Source: Protula sp. h YS-2021
Taxonomy: Eukaryota > Annelida > Polychaeta > Sabellida > Serpulidae
Assembly (NCBI GenBank): GCA_949752745.1
Contig: OX457031.1
Span: 3,618,614-3,682,613 of the forward strand
DNA: 64,000 bases
Direction: 5' to 3'
A program made the translations under genes and the position numbers. The notes under the pieces are model-generated. The model did not search any database, was not told the origin of the DNA, and was given only the letters and a program-made list of their open reading frames with translations. Shown here one piece after another: positions 49,641 to 62,017 of this stretch (positions are counted from its first letter, which is position 1; the number at the start of each line of letters is the position of its first letter).

Positions 49641-50472
49641 AGAAGCTTTTATCCAAAGGTAAACTTATAAATAATTAATGACATTGCATAACATTTCTGT
49701 ATAAATATATTCAAAGCATAAAAACGTAGATTGTTTTTTATGGTGTACAGAAAAAATAACAACTCATCTGCATTTTGCTTTGTTAAAAAAAGTTTTTCTC
49801 GGCAGAGTCACAAGCATCGCTCACACTCTTGAGGTCCAATGTTGCATTTACAAGACAACTACAGTTCATTTTCTATATAGCGACCTAAGAAAGAAACTGA
49901 AACTGGCTATAAATAGTAGAGGTGTGTTCGCATTAGAAAAGATGAAGTGATGCAGGTGTTAATCCTTGACATTGGTTGTGATAATGTCTCGTGTGTTCGG
50001 AACTGTCCGGAACTGTCCGTAGAAACCGGAAGTTGTTCGCAGTTCTGTTCTTTCCTGTTCCTTAAATAACAAGACGCATAAGTTGTACCGTGTTTTTTTT
50101 TATCTAAAAATAATTAATTAACAAACAAACGTGAGCTGCATCTTAAAAAGCCTTCTGGCATAAAATTGTTTGATGCACAATTACAAGTTGGATATTGTTG
50201 AAAGCGAAAACAGAGCCTGTATTCGGTCTGTTTTGCGAAGAATGGAGGGCGTACATTAACAAAGTCCGAATCTGGTAAATATTTGTGACTATCGCATCAT
50301 CACTCCCTCCCTCTTAAAAAATAAAAAAGCAACAAAAACAAACAAACAAACAAACGAACTATCGGTTATTGTTGAAACCGCGGAAAGTATGTTCTCAAAC
50401 TAATTAGAACCTCAATATTAAAACAACAAAACAATAAATACATAATTAATAAAATAATTATTGTCTAGTACA
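49641..50472. other. Upstream region of the first ACE-like exon
   Basis: AT-rich. No repeat or transposon recognised, and no promoter element could be assigned with confidence. Confidence 0.4.
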
Positions 50473-50667
50473 ATGGATAACTGGAAGCGATTTCTGCTTA
50501 TTTCGATATTTGCTTCAATGGGATTCTGCGAGAAGGTACGAGACGAAAGCGAAGCACGTGACTTCCTGGAAGCATTTGATAGGCGGGCGACGGGGCTACT
50601 CACAGCGTGGGTTGTCGCTGCCTGGAATCACGAGTCGAACATAACAGACTACAATCAGAAACTAGAG
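50473..50667 (+). CDS. ACE-like (peptidase M2) gene, first coding exon
   Basis: ATG opens MDNWKRFLLISIFASMGFCE, a signal peptide with likely cleavage after GFC, then KVRDESEARDFLEAFDRRAT and AAWNHESNITDYNQKLE, ending GAG|gtaagt in phase 0. The A..F...F...A......A.W...TNIT..N pattern is the N-terminal helix of angiotensin-converting enzyme family metallopeptidases. These are secreted or membrane dipeptidyl carboxypeptidases with a HEXXH zinc site in later exons. No such exon (HEMGH-like) was seen downstream in the window. Intron 1 starts with a 5.3 kb minisatellite. Confidence 0.78.
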
Positions 50668-50790
50668 GTAAGTTTGTTTGTTTGTTTGTTTTTTTTTTGG
50701 TCTTTTTGCACAAAGCAGCAACAAGATATTTTCTCGGGGACGGGTTGTGTACAGGTGCAGGTACTAGTGCAGGGGTTTCAAGAAATAGGG

Positions 50791-53700
50791 GCAGAGGAGG
50801 AGGGGTAGAGGAGGAGGGACAGAGGAGGGGTAGAGGTGGAGGGACAGATGGGGGTAGAGGAGGAGGGACAGAGGAGGGGTAGAGGAGGAGGGAGAGAGGA
50901 GGGGTAGAGGAGGAGGGACAGAGGAGAGGTAGAGGAGGAGGGACAGAGGAGGGGTAGAGAAGGAGGGACAGAGGAGGGGTAGAGAAGGAGGGACAGAGGA
51001 GGGGTAGAGGAGGAGGGACAGAGGAGGGGTAGAGGTGGAGGGACAGATGGGGGTAGAGGAGGAGGGACAGAGGAGGGGTAGAGGTGGAGGGACAGATGGG
51101 GGTAGAGGAGAAGGGACAGAGGAGGGGTAGAGGAGGAGGGACAGAGGAGAGGTAGAGGAGGAGGGACAGAGGAGGGGTAGAGAAGGAGGGACAGAGGAGG
51201 GGTAGAGGAGGAGGGACAGAGGAGAGGTAGAGGAGGAGGGACAGAGGAGGGGTAGAGAAGGAGGGACAGAGGAGGGGTAGAGAAGGAGGGACAGAGGAGG
51301 GGAAGAGGAGGAGGGACAGAGGAGAGGTAGAGGAGGAGGGACAGAGGAGGGGTAGAGAAGGAGGGACAGAGGAGGGGTAGAGAAGGAGGGACAGAGGAGG
51401 GGAAGAGGAGGAGGGACAGAGGAGGGGTAGAGGAGGGACAGAGGAGGGGTAGAGGAGGAGGGACAGAGGAGAGGTAGAGGAGGAGGGACGGGTAGAGAAG
51501 GAGGGACAGAGGAGAGGAAGAGGAGGAGGGACAGAGGAGAGGTAGAGGAGGAGGGACAGAGTAGAGGTAAGGAATGAGGGACAGAGGAGGGGTAGAGAAG
51601 GAGGGACAGAGGAGGGGTAGAGAAGGAGGGACAGAGGAGGGGTAGAGGTGGAGGGACAGAGGAGAGGTAGAGCAGGAGGGACAGAGGAGGGGTAGAGAAG
51701 GAGGGACAGAGGAGGGGTAGAGAAGGAGGGACAGAGGAGGGGTAGAGGTGGAGGGACAGATGGGGGCAGAGGAGGAGGGACAGAGGAGGGGTAGAGGAGG
51801 AGGGACAGAGGAGAGGTAGAGGAGGAGGGACAGAGGAGGGGTAGAGAAGGAGGGACAGAGGAGGGGTAGATAAGGAGGGACAGAGGAGGGGTAGAGGAGG
51901 AGGGACAGAGGAGAGGTAGAGGAGGAGGGACAGAGGAGGGGTAGAGAAGGACGGACAGAGGAGGGGTAGAGAAGGAGGGACAGATGAGGGGAAGAGGAGG
52001 GACAGAGGAGAGGTAGAGGAGGAGGGACAAAGGAGGGGTAGAGAAGGAGGGACAGAGGAGGGGTAGAGAAGGAGGGACAGAGGAGGGGTAGAGAAGGAGG
52101 GACAGAGGAGGGGTAGAGGTGAAGGGACAGATGGGGGCAGAGGAGGAGGGACAGAGGAGGGGTAGAGGAGGAGGGACAGAGGAGAGGTAGAGGAGGAGGG
52201 ACAGTGGAGGGGTAGAGCAGGAGGGACAAAGGAGGGGTAGATAAGGAGGGACAGAGGAGGGGTAGAGGAGGGGGGACAGAGGAGAGGTAGAGGAGGAGGG
52301 ACAGAGGAAGGGTAGAGAAGGACGGACAGAGGAGGGGTAGAGAAGGAGGGACAGATGAGGGGAAGAGGAGGGACAGAGGAGAGGTAGAGGAGGAGGGACA
52401 GAGGAGGGGTAGAGAAGGAGGGACAGAGGAGGGGTAGAGAAGGAGGGACAGAGGAAGGGTAGAGAAGGAGGGACAGAGGAGGGGTAGAGGAGGAGGGACA
52501 GAGGAGAGGTAGAGGAGGAGGGACAGAGGAGGGGTAGAGGTGGAGGGACAGATGGTGGTAGAGGAGGAGGGACAGAGGAGGGGTAGAGGTCGAGGGACAG
52601 ATGGGGTAGAGGTGGAGGGACAGAGGAGGGATATAGGAGGAGGGACAGAGGAGAGGTAGAGGAGGAGGGACAGAGGAGGGGTAGAGAAGGAGGTACAGAG
52701 GAGGGGTAGAGGAGGAGGGACAGAGGAGAGGTAGAGGAGAAGGGACAGAGGAGGGGTAGAGAAGGAGGGACAGAGGAGGGGTAGAGGAGGAGGGACAGTG
52801 GAGAGGTAGAGGAGGAGGGACAGAGGAGGGGTAAAGAAGGAGGGACAGAGGAGGGGTAGAGAAGGAGGGACAGAGGAGGGGAAGAGGAGGAGGGACAGAG
52901 GAGAGGTAGAGGAGGAGGGACAAAGGAGGGGTAGAGAAGGAGGGACAAAGGAGGGGTAGAGAAGAAAGGACAGGAGATGAAAAGGAGGTGGGACAGAGGA
53001 GGGGTAGAGAAGGAGGGACAGAGGAGGGGTAGAGGAGGAGGGACAGAGGAGAGGTAGAGGAGGACGGACAGAGGAGGGGTAGAGAAGGAGGGACAGAGGA
53101 GGGGAAGATGAGGAGGGACAGAGGAGGGAAAGAGGAGGAGGGACAAAGGAGGGGAAGAGGAGGAGGGACAGAGGAGAGGTAGAGGAGGAGGGACAGAAGA
53201 TGGGAAGAGGAGGAGGGACAGAGGACAGGTAGAGGAGGAGGGACAGAGGAGGGGTAGAGAAGGAGGGACAGAGGAGGGGTAGAGGAGGAGGGACAGAGGA
53301 GAGGTAGAGGAGGAGGGACAAAGGAGGGGTAGAGAAGGAGGGACAGAGGAGGGGTAGAGGAGGAGGGACAGAGGAGAGGTAGAGGAGGACGGATAGAGGA
53401 GGGGTAGAAAAGGAGGGACAGAGGAGGGGAAGATGAGGAGGGACAGAGAAGGGGAAGAGTAGGAGGGACAGAGGAGGGGAAGAGGAGGAGGGACAGAGGA
53501 GAGGTAGAGGATGAGGGACAGAGGATGGGTAGAGAAGGAGGGACAGAGGAGGGGTAGAGGAGGAGGGACAGAGGAGAGGTAGAGGAGGAGGGACAGAGGA
53601 GAGGTAGAGGAGGAGGGACAGAGGAGGGGAAGAGGAGGAGGGACAGAGGAGAGGTAGAGGAGGAGGGACAGAGGAGGGGTAGAGAAGGAGGGACAGAGGA

Positions 53701-56112
53701 GGGGTAGAGGAGGAGGGACAGAGGAGAGGTAGAGGAGCAGGGACAGAGGAGGGGTAGAGAAGGAGAGGGAGGGGAGGGGTAGAGAAGGAGGGGGAGGGGA
53801 GGGGTAAAGAAGGAGGGACAGAGGAGGGGAAGAGGAGGAGGGACAGAGGAGGGGTAGAGAAGGAGGGACAGAGGAGAGGTAGAGGAGGAGGGACAGAGGA
53901 GAGGTAGAGAAGGAGGGACAGAGGAGGGGTAGAGAAGGACAGACAGAGGAGGGTTAGAGAAGTAGGGACAGAGGAGGGTAAGAGGAGGAGGGACAGAGGA
54001 GAGGTAGAGGAGGAGGGACAGAGGAGGGGTAGAGGTGGAAAGACAGATGGGGGTAGAGGAGGAGGGACAGAGGAGGGGTAGAGGAGGAGGGACAGTGGAG
54101 AGGTAGAGGAGGAGGGACAGAGGAGGGGTAAAGAAGGAGGGACAGAGGAGGGGTAGAGAAGGAGGGACAGAGGAGGGGAAGAGGAGGAGGGACAGAGGAG
54201 AGGTAGAGGAGGAAGGACAAAGGAGGGGTAGAGAAGGAGGGACAAAGGAGGGGTAGAGAGGAAAGGACAGGAGATGAAGAGGAGGTGGGACAGAGGAGGG
54301 GTAGAGAAGGAGGGACAGAGGAGGGGTAGAGGAGGAGGGACAGAGGAGAGGTAGAGGAGGACGGACAGAGGAGGGGTAGAGAAGGAGGGACAGAGGAGGG
54401 GAAGATGAGGAGGGACAGAGGAGGGGAAGAGGAGGAGGGACAAAGGAGGGGAAGAGGAGGAGGGACAGAGGAGAGGTAGAGGAGGAGGGACAGAGGATTG
54501 GTAGAGAAGGAGGGACAGAGGAGGGGTAGAGGAGGAGGGACAGATGAGAGGTAGAGGAGGAGGGACAGAGGAGAGGTAGAGGAGGAGGGACAGAGGAGGG
54601 GAAGAGGAGGAGGGACAGAGGAGAGGTAGAGGAGGAGGGACAGAGGAGGGGTAGAGAAGGAGGGACAGAGGAGGGGTAGAGAAGGAGGGACAGAGGAGAG
54701 GTAGAGGAGGAGGGACAAAGGAGGGGTAGAGAAGGAGGGACAGAGGAGGGGTAGAGAAGAAAGGACAGGAGATGAAGAGGAGGAGGGACAGAGGAGTGGT
54801 AGAGAAGGAGGGACAGAGGAGGGGTAGAGGAGGAGGGACAGAGGAGAGGTAGAGGAGGACGGACAGAGGAGGGGTAGAGAAGGAGGGACAGAGGAGGGGA
54901 AGATGAGGAGGGACAGAGGAGGGGAAGAGGAGGAGGGACAGAGTAGGGGAAGAGGAGGAGGGACAGAGGAGAGGTAGAGGAGGAGGGACAGAGGATGGGT
55001 AGAGAAGGAGGGACAGAGGAGGGGTAGAGGAGGAGGGACAGAGGAGAGGTAGAGCAGGAGGGACAGAGGAGAGGTAGAGGAGGAGGGACAGAGGAGGGGA
55101 AGAGGAGGAGGGACAGAGGAGGGGTAGAGGAGGAGGGACAGAGGAGGGGTAGAGAAGGAGGGACAGAGGAGGGGTAGAGGAGGAGGGACAGAGGAGAGGT
55201 AGAAGAGGAGGGACAGAGGAGAGGTAGAGGAGGAGGGACAGAGGAGGGGTAGAGAAGGAGGGGGAGGGGAGGGGTAGAGAAGGAGGGACAGAGGAGGGGA
55301 AGAGGAGGAGGGACAGAGGAGGGGTAGAGAAGGAGGGACAGAGGAGAGGTAGAGGAGGAGGGACAGAGGAGATTTAGAGGAGGAGGGACAGAGGAGGGGT
55401 AGAGAAGGAGGGACAGAGGAGGGGTAGAGAAGGAGGGACAGAGGAGGGGAAGAGGAGGAGGGACAGAGGAGAGGTAGAGGAGGAGGGACAGAGGAGGGGT
55501 AGAGGTGGAAAGACAGATGGGGGTAGAGGAGGAGGGACAGAGGAGGGGTAGAGGAGGAGGGACAGAGGAGAGGTAGAGGAGGAGGGACAGAGGAGGGGTA
55601 GAGAAGGAGGGACAGAGCAGGGGTAGAGGAGGAGGGACAGAGGAGAGGTAGAGGAGGAGGGACAGAGGAGGGGTAGAGAAGGAGGGACAGAGGAGCGGTA
55701 GAGAAGGAGGGAAAGAGGAGGGGAAGAGGAGGAGGGACAGAGGAGAGGTAGAGGAGGAGGGACAGAGGAGGGGTAGAGAAGGAGGGACAGAGGAGGGGTA
55801 GAGAAGGTGGGACAGAGGAGGGGAAGAGGAGGAGTGACAGAGGAGGGGTAGAGAAGGAGGGACAGAGGAGGGGTAGAGGAGGAGGGACAGAGGAGAGGTA
55901 GAGGAGGAGGGACAGAGGAGGGGTAGAGAAGGAGGGACAGAGGAGGGGTAGAGAAGGAGGGACAGAGGAGAGGAAGAAGAGGAGGGACAGAGGAGAGGTA
56001 GAGGAGGAGGGACAGAGGAGCGGTAGAGAAGGAGGGACAGAGGAGGGGAAGAGGAGGCGGGACAGAGGAGGGGAAGAGGAGGAGGGACAGAGGAGGGGAA
56101 GAGGAGGAGTCA
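50791..56112. repeat. 5.3-kb minisatellite, 25-bp purine-rich unit
   Basis: About 210 units of tagaggaggagggacagagg plus agggg, with common variants tagagaaggaggg, gaagagg and tagaggtggagggacagatg. Starts about 120 nt after the ACE-like exon donor. The minus strand is open in all three frames (a 25-residue PSSVPPPLPLLCPS-type repeat) only because the unit has no stop in any phase. Confidence 0.97.
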
Positions 56113-56166
56113 CAGACGAAGGGTAAAGGAGGCATGGATGTGCTTCAGCGGTGTTTGTGATGGAAG

Positions 56167-56167
<1 letters not shown>

Positions 56168-56199
<32 letters not shown>

Positions 56200-56225
56200 G
56201 TTATTGTTATTTTTATCATTATAAT
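56168..56225. repeat. (ATT)n microsatellite
   Basis: About 11 ATT units, then GTT/ATT variants, 55 nt after the 25-bp array. Confidence 0.9.
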
Positions 56226-56869
56226 TATGTTAACCTGACAGTTTATGATAAAAAATTAAATTAAAAAAATCAGGACACGTACCGCACAAAAGTTAAACGA
56301 AAGAATTCCGACACCATGTGACTCCTAGCCTTAAAATAAACTGGATTTAACTGTTGGTCAGATAAGTTGGGTTAAAGAACAATTTATTTCATTACTGAAC
56401 ACTTTTTATTATTGGAAAATTGTCAGAAAATTTAAAAATGCACAAGTATCATTGACGGAAGCTGCCTTAATTGGCTCCCGCCCCATACACCCCCCCCCCC
56501 CCCACCCCTCCGACGGATACCCCTGTATACAGACTGAGTGCGGATGTGTGGGGAGAAACACTCCTTTTTTCACTTCAAATTTGCGATCTTTTTGCTGTGG
56601 TCTTTTGAGTTCGTGAGGCGAAATACTCATATAAGATTTCAGATTGCGAACTCCTCACCCCCTCCCCCAACACACACCAACTCCAACCCAAGGGATTAGA
56701 CATACTGGATGATATTTATCGACGAAAATACAGCAATGCGCTCTTAACGTCTTTGATTATAATGCATACTTCCACACCAGTAAACTGTGATATTTTAAAA
56801 CGCGTGTGTTGGTGAAGTTTTAAAATTATTATCAATACGCCTGACCAAACCACATACTTCTCATCAAAA
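56226..56869. other. AT-rich intronic or intergenic DNA
   Basis: Contains a C homopolymer run at 56490-56505. No ACE exon seen. Confidence 0.4.
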
Positions 56870-57240
56870 TATGTGAAAGAAACGTTACCCCCCCCCCCCA
56901 TTCGAGGGTAGAGGAGGGTGGGTGGAGTGGAACAGTCACGTACCATCTTGTTACCATGCCTGTCCGTAACTTTGTAAAACGACCCCTGTGTGTGGAGTTT
57001 TTAATAATACTCACTTTTTTTTTTTACCAAACGTGGACTTTCATTCTAAAAGAACCCCACCCCTTCTTTGCAGGAAAAACGGGGTGTTCATAATAATTAC
57101 TCCCCTTTTTATTGACGATATTGGCACTCCGCGTGGACCGCGCCGTACCTAAAAAAACCCCTCCCCTCTCTTCTTCCGCGTTTGTTGGTCAAGTGTGGAG
57201 ACACAAGATACCAAGTGCCCCCCCCCCCATCCCCACCCAC
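56870..57240 (-). repeat. Dispersed repeat, copy 3, inverted and degenerate
   Basis: cagtcacgtaccatcttgtt with accatgcctgtcc, a G/C run, and ttggcactccgcg(t)ggaccgcg link it to 17985-18330 and 38085-38420. Arms in both directions suggest a fold-back copy. Confidence 0.5.
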
Positions 57241-58020
57241 TCACCTACCCCTCTGATTGGCTTGTGTCAAGGCCACAGGCTGTTACAGCCTGGCTGTTAC
57301 GTCAGATACCCTCTGAATAGTCTCATAGGCCACACCTAGACACCGTTGGTAAAAATAACAATCCCACCAGCTGGTGAATTCGCAATTCAGACCTGATTTT
57401 GAGACACCTTATAACTCATCATCCTGTTGCATCGCAGTGTCAATTTTGTTTTTGCACCATAAATAATCCCAGCCAAGGGTGGTGGGTAGGTTTTTTTCAT
57501 ACACTGTTTAATGAATAGCTTTGTGTACGCTAAGTGGATTTTCACATTAGTAGGTTGCTGGGAGATGGATTGTATACTTGGGATGAAAGCACATGTCTCA
57601 TAATTCACACAGCATGTTCCCGATGGAGTCTTCTACTGAGTTATTACATTAGTCAAGGATTGGGCGGGGGGGGGGGGGGGTTGGCGGCCCACAGACACAC
57701 TCCAGATAACATCATGGCCATTAAAATGTCTCGCGGACTTTTCCCTTCACCTTCCAACTGAAAACCAGCTGCTTGTGGATGGGTAGTTTCGGTCATATGA
57801 TGAAGACTGGAAGAGGGTAACTAAGGGTAATGAGATAAATACGGGGAAGGGTAACTATGGTAATGAGATGAATACGGGGGGGGGGGTAACTATGGTACTG
57901 AGGTGAAAGCGAGGGGAGTTTAGTACGGTAATGAGGTGAATGTTGGGGAGGGTAACTCGGGTAACGAGGTAAAGGCCTGCCTAAAAATGGTAATCGGCAG
58001 GCTGGGTAACTATGGTAATG
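57241..58020. other. No gene recognised; minor repeats
   Basis: Includes GGTAACTATGGTAATGAGATGAA tandem units at about 57815-58020 and G-runs at 57665-57680 and 57878-57887. Confidence 0.5.
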
Positions 58021-58029
58021 GGTGAAGGT

Positions 58030-58735
58030 GGGAGTGGGGGAGGGCAGTTGGATTGATGAAGGTGGGAGTGGGGGAGGGCAGTTGGATGGGTGAAGGTGGG
58101 AGTGGGGGAGCGCAGTTGGATGGGTGAAGGTGGGAGTGGGGGAGGGCAGTTGGATGGATGAAGGTGGGAGTGGGGGAGGGCAGTTGGATGGATAAAGGTG
58201 GGAGTGTGTGGGGCAGTTGGATGGTCGAAGGTGGGAGTGGGGAAGGGCAGTTGGATGGGTGAAGGTGGGAGTGGGGGAGGGCAGTTGGATGGGTGAAGGT
58301 AGGAGTGGGGGAGGACAGTTGGATGGGTGAAGGTGGGAGTGTGGGAGGGCAGTTGGATGGGTGAAGGTGGGAGTGGGGGAGGACAGTTGGATTGGTGAAG
58401 GTGGGAGTGTGGGAGGGCAGTTGGATGGGTGAAGGTGGGAGTGGGGGAGGGCAGTTGGATGGATGAAGATGGGAGTGGGGGAGGGCAGTTGGATGGGTGA
58501 AGGTGGGAGTGGGGGAGGACAGTTGGATGGGTGAAGGTGGGAGTGTGGGAGGGCAGTTGGATGGGTGAAGGTGGGAGTGGGGGAGGGCAGTTGGATGGAT
58601 GAAGATGGGAGTGGGGGAGGGCAGTTGGATGGGTGAAGGTGGGAGTGGGGGAGGGTAGTTGGATGGGTGAAGGTGGGAGTGGGGGAGGGCAGTTGGATGG
58701 GTGAAGGTGGGAGTGGGGGAGGGCAGTTGGATGAG
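58030..58735. repeat. 34-bp minisatellite
   Basis: About 21 units of ttggatgggtgaaggtggga plus gtgggggagggcag. Open on the minus strand in several frames as a Pro/Ser/His repeat, not a credible protein. Confidence 0.95.
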
Positions 58736-59149
58736 ACGGAAACACAGTGGAAGGGTGAACTGGGAGACAAACTCCGTACGGACGCACACCCGACCAAACG
58801 ATCGACTCACACACACACTCGAACCAAAACACAGCTGGATAATATTCTGTTGACCTACATCAAATGAAAAATATCGATAAATTTGGTTTCCAGGAATCAC
58901 GGACTATGTTTTTGCCACAGCAAGAAAAATATTGAGCAAAAAAGCCATTAGTTTTTAAATGATAGATAGTGAGACCCTCAATTATCGCTCAGTAGGTCAG
59001 CAACTCAGTCAAACCTTCATATCGGTTCACCAGGTTCAATATGAATGCTTTTAGATTGAGACAGTGATGGATCTGACAAAATAAGACTTTATTCGATGCA
59101 GATTTTTTTTTTGTTATTTTCGTGTACTATCCACTTTGTCCATAGCTTT

Positions 59150-59695
59150 GCGATTACGCTCATATGACTATCAATTATGATGACTGCACTTTGAATGCGC
59201 CCATATGACTATCATTTGTGATGACTGCACTTTGAATGCGCCCATATGACTATCATTTATGATGACTGCACTTTGAATGCGCCCATATGACTATCATTTA
59301 TTATGACTGCACTTTGAATGCGCAAAATGACTATTATTTATGATGACTGCACTTTGAATGCGCCCATATGACTATCATTTGTGATGACTGCACTTTGAAT
59401 CCGCTCACATGACTATCATTTATGATGACTGAACTTTGAATACGGCCACATGACTATCATTTGTGATGACTGCACTTTGAATACGCTCATATGACTATCA
59501 TTTATGATGACTGCACTTTTAATACGTCCATATGACTATCATTTATGATGACTGCACTTTGAATACGTCCATATGACTATCGTTTATGATGACTGCACTT
59601 TGAATACGCCCATATGACTATCATTTATGATGACTGCACTTTGAATGCGCCCATATGACTATCATTTATGATGACCGCACTTTGAATAAGGTTTT
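59150..59695 (+). repeat. 41-bp minisatellite
   Basis: About 13 units of catatgactatcatttatga plus tgactgcactttgaatgcgcc, very regular. Confidence 0.95.
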
Positions 59696-60184
59696 TTTAT
59701 TCGGATTTTTATTCCAGCTTGTATGTCAATAGCAGTAGTTTTTGCAAATTCATAAGAAAAATATTTTTATCAGTGTATCATTCTTTAAATGAAAAAGTTA
59801 TCAAACGATCTGTCTGCCTTTGGAAAAAAAAAACAAAAAACAAATACAGGCCAGACGAATGATCACCTCGACTGAACTGTACGCCATCGGCAAATGAATC
59901 TAAAAAGTAGGTCGCTTCGGCCTAAAGTAAGAAGCTGACCCGAAAAGCCTGTTTTATCGAAACTAAAAAAGTAAAAATAAAAATAAAAATAAAAAATAAA
60001 CGTGGAGGTAAAAGGAGGAGGCTGGAATTAGATCGTAGTTCTGTACTTCCTGGTTCACAAGGGACCAAAACACATACCCAAAACAGTGGGATTCTTTTCT
60101 GCCAATCGTCAACATACCCCTGTTAACATTTGTCACTGGATGTAAAAAATAGCGTGGGCAAAGGGTCAACGTACCCCCTTCCCA

Positions 60185-60360
60185 CAGCACCATATCATGT
60201 GATCTGACAGTGGCTAGATACGCACCCTGTCACATGATCTGATTGTGTACAGATACCCCAACAGTCACGTGATGTGACGGTGTACAAACCCTCCCCTGTC
60301 ACGTGATCTGATAGGGCACAGACACGCCCACGTCACGTGATCTTTTGTGACATGGTCTGA
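60185..60360. repeat. TCACGTGATCTGA direct repeats
   Basis: Five units of about 36-38 bp, each with gtcac(g/a)tgat(c/g)tga and an acagataccc-like spacer. Confidence 0.75.
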
Positions 60361-60477
60361 CAGCATTCCTCCGACGCCGAATGCTCTCGATACTGGAGCA
60401 AGTAAAAAACGATTTCCAAAAGGGGTATGACGTCATCAGTCTGTTATTTCTCATGATCCATATTCATTGACACTGAC

Positions 60478-61215
60478 GGATGTATGCAGAGGGGATGGGG
60501 TTGGGAGGGGGATAGGAGAGGTGATCGATGTGTGTAGGGGGATGGGGGTGGAAGGGGGATAGGGGAGGTAACGGATGAGTGTAGGGGGACGGAGGGGGAT
60601 AGGGGAAGTGATCGATGTGTGCAAGGGGATGGGGGTGGGAGGGGGATAGGGGAGGTAACGGATGTGTGTAGGGGGGTGGGGGTGGGAGGGAATAGGGGAG
60701 GTAACGGATGTGTGTAGGGGGAGGGAGGGGGATAGGGGAAGTGATCGATGTGTGCAAGGGGATGGGGGTGGGAGGGGGATAGGGGAGGTAACGGATGTGT
60801 GTAGGGGGATGGGGTGGGAGGGGATAGGGGAGGTAACGGATGTGTGTAGGGGGAGGGAGGGGGATAGGGGAAGTGATCGATGTGTGCAAGGGGATGGGGG
60901 TGGGAGGGGGATAGGGGAGGTAACGGATGTGTGTAGGGGGATGGGGTGGGAGGGGATAGGGGAGGTAACGGATGTGTGTAGGGGGAGGGAGGGGGATAGG
61001 GGAAGTGATCGATGTGTGCAAGGGAATGGGGGTGGGAGGGGGATAGGGGAGGTAACGGAGTGGTGTAGGGGGATGGGGTGGGAGGGGATAGGGGAGGTAA
61101 CGGATGTGTGTAGGGGGAGGGAGGGTAATAGGGGAGGTGATCGATGTGTGCAGGGGAGATGGGGGAGGGAGGGGGATAAGGAAGGTGATCGATGTGTGCA
61201 TGGGAGGTGGGTTGG
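60478..61215. repeat. Minisatellite with 132-bp higher-order period
   Basis: Monomers of about 40-48 bp (gataggggaggtaacggatg, tgtgtaggggga) alternate with a gataggggaagtgatcgatg variant. The variant recurs at 60598, 60731, 60863 and 60995, a 132-133-bp period. Confidence 0.92.
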
Positions 61216-61629
61216 GAGGGGGAGGTTGTGTGTATGTTGGATGCGTCCTGTACTTGTCTAATGTTATGGCTAATTTGTAATGTCACTATTTTTCCGGGGT
61301 GGGCGGTGACGCCGGATAGTATGGGTGTGCGTGTATGATTGAGGGGTGGGAGAGAGAGATTTGGATGGTTGAAAATCTTCAGACGAACTTTATGGATTCC
61401 TTATTTATAGTCTTGTGGGCAAGACGCTATTACAGAACACTGTCGTTTCCTTACCATAGGAAGAACTGCATTACAGCCAGGAAGGTTTTCCTCAAAGTGA
61501 TAGCTGATTTTGCAATCACCGTTAACTCTTCCTTACTCACCACTGATTAAAAAATGGACTGCCGCTCACTTCACACAGTTTCAAAGCGGCCTTAGGGCCA
61601 CTAACAGCGCTCCAATTAGTACAAAAAAC

Positions 61630-62017
61630 ATATCAAATATATCATGATCAAAAACTTAATAATGAACACTTGGCAAATCGAAGACTTGAAAAGAGCAAAT
61701 TGAAGCTGCACAGGGCCAATGTTTCGGACCTTTTTTCTCTATTTACCGGTAGGTCATTTTGTCTTTGCTACTCCTCTTGTCATACTGGCCCTAGGACCAC
61801 CAATTTTTGCACTTACGTAATACTTGATCTTAAGTTCAGCGCCTCGCCTTGTATTTTCGACTTTGTTTTCATTTTCAAGATCAAAACACACGAAGCACAA
61901 AAAGCAGTGAATTTGAATTGTTATAAAGAAATGCAGCGCATAAGGTCTGCAGCAGCATTTGCACAAGCCGCTAGTATGCGCCAGCAGGCAACACTGTACC
62001 GTATATTAGATAAATGA
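61630..62017 (+). CDS. Uncharacterised possible two-exon coding remnant
   Basis: Two charged, protein-like stretches share one open frame: HLANRRLEKSKLKLHRANVS (near 61668-61755, followed by a gtaggt donor-like site) and KTHEAQKAVNLNCYKEMQRI with a further AAAFAQAASMRQQATLYRIL, ending at a TGA at 62015. No signal, domain or start was recognised. It could be the tail of a transposon-encoded DNA-binding protein. Weak. Confidence 0.25.

Noticed and set aside
50600..56135. Very long minus-strand open frames (up to 1,221 codons) of Leu/Pro/Ser repeats
   Set aside because: They are translations of the 25-bp minisatellite, open in all three frames because the unit has no stop; no start context, splice sites or domain.
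57793..58900. Minus-strand Pro/Ser/His-rich open frames
   Set aside because: Shadow of the 34-bp minisatellite, open in several frames at once.
60185..60360. Cluster of CACGTG E-boxes as a regulatory module
   Set aside because: The sites lie in tandem units of one short repeat and no promoter is nearby; the cluster at 11925-12030 has the same problem.
60444..61286. Pro/His and Gly/Asp-rich open frames on both strands
   Set aside because: Both strands open over the same 132-bp satellite, so not evidence of coding.
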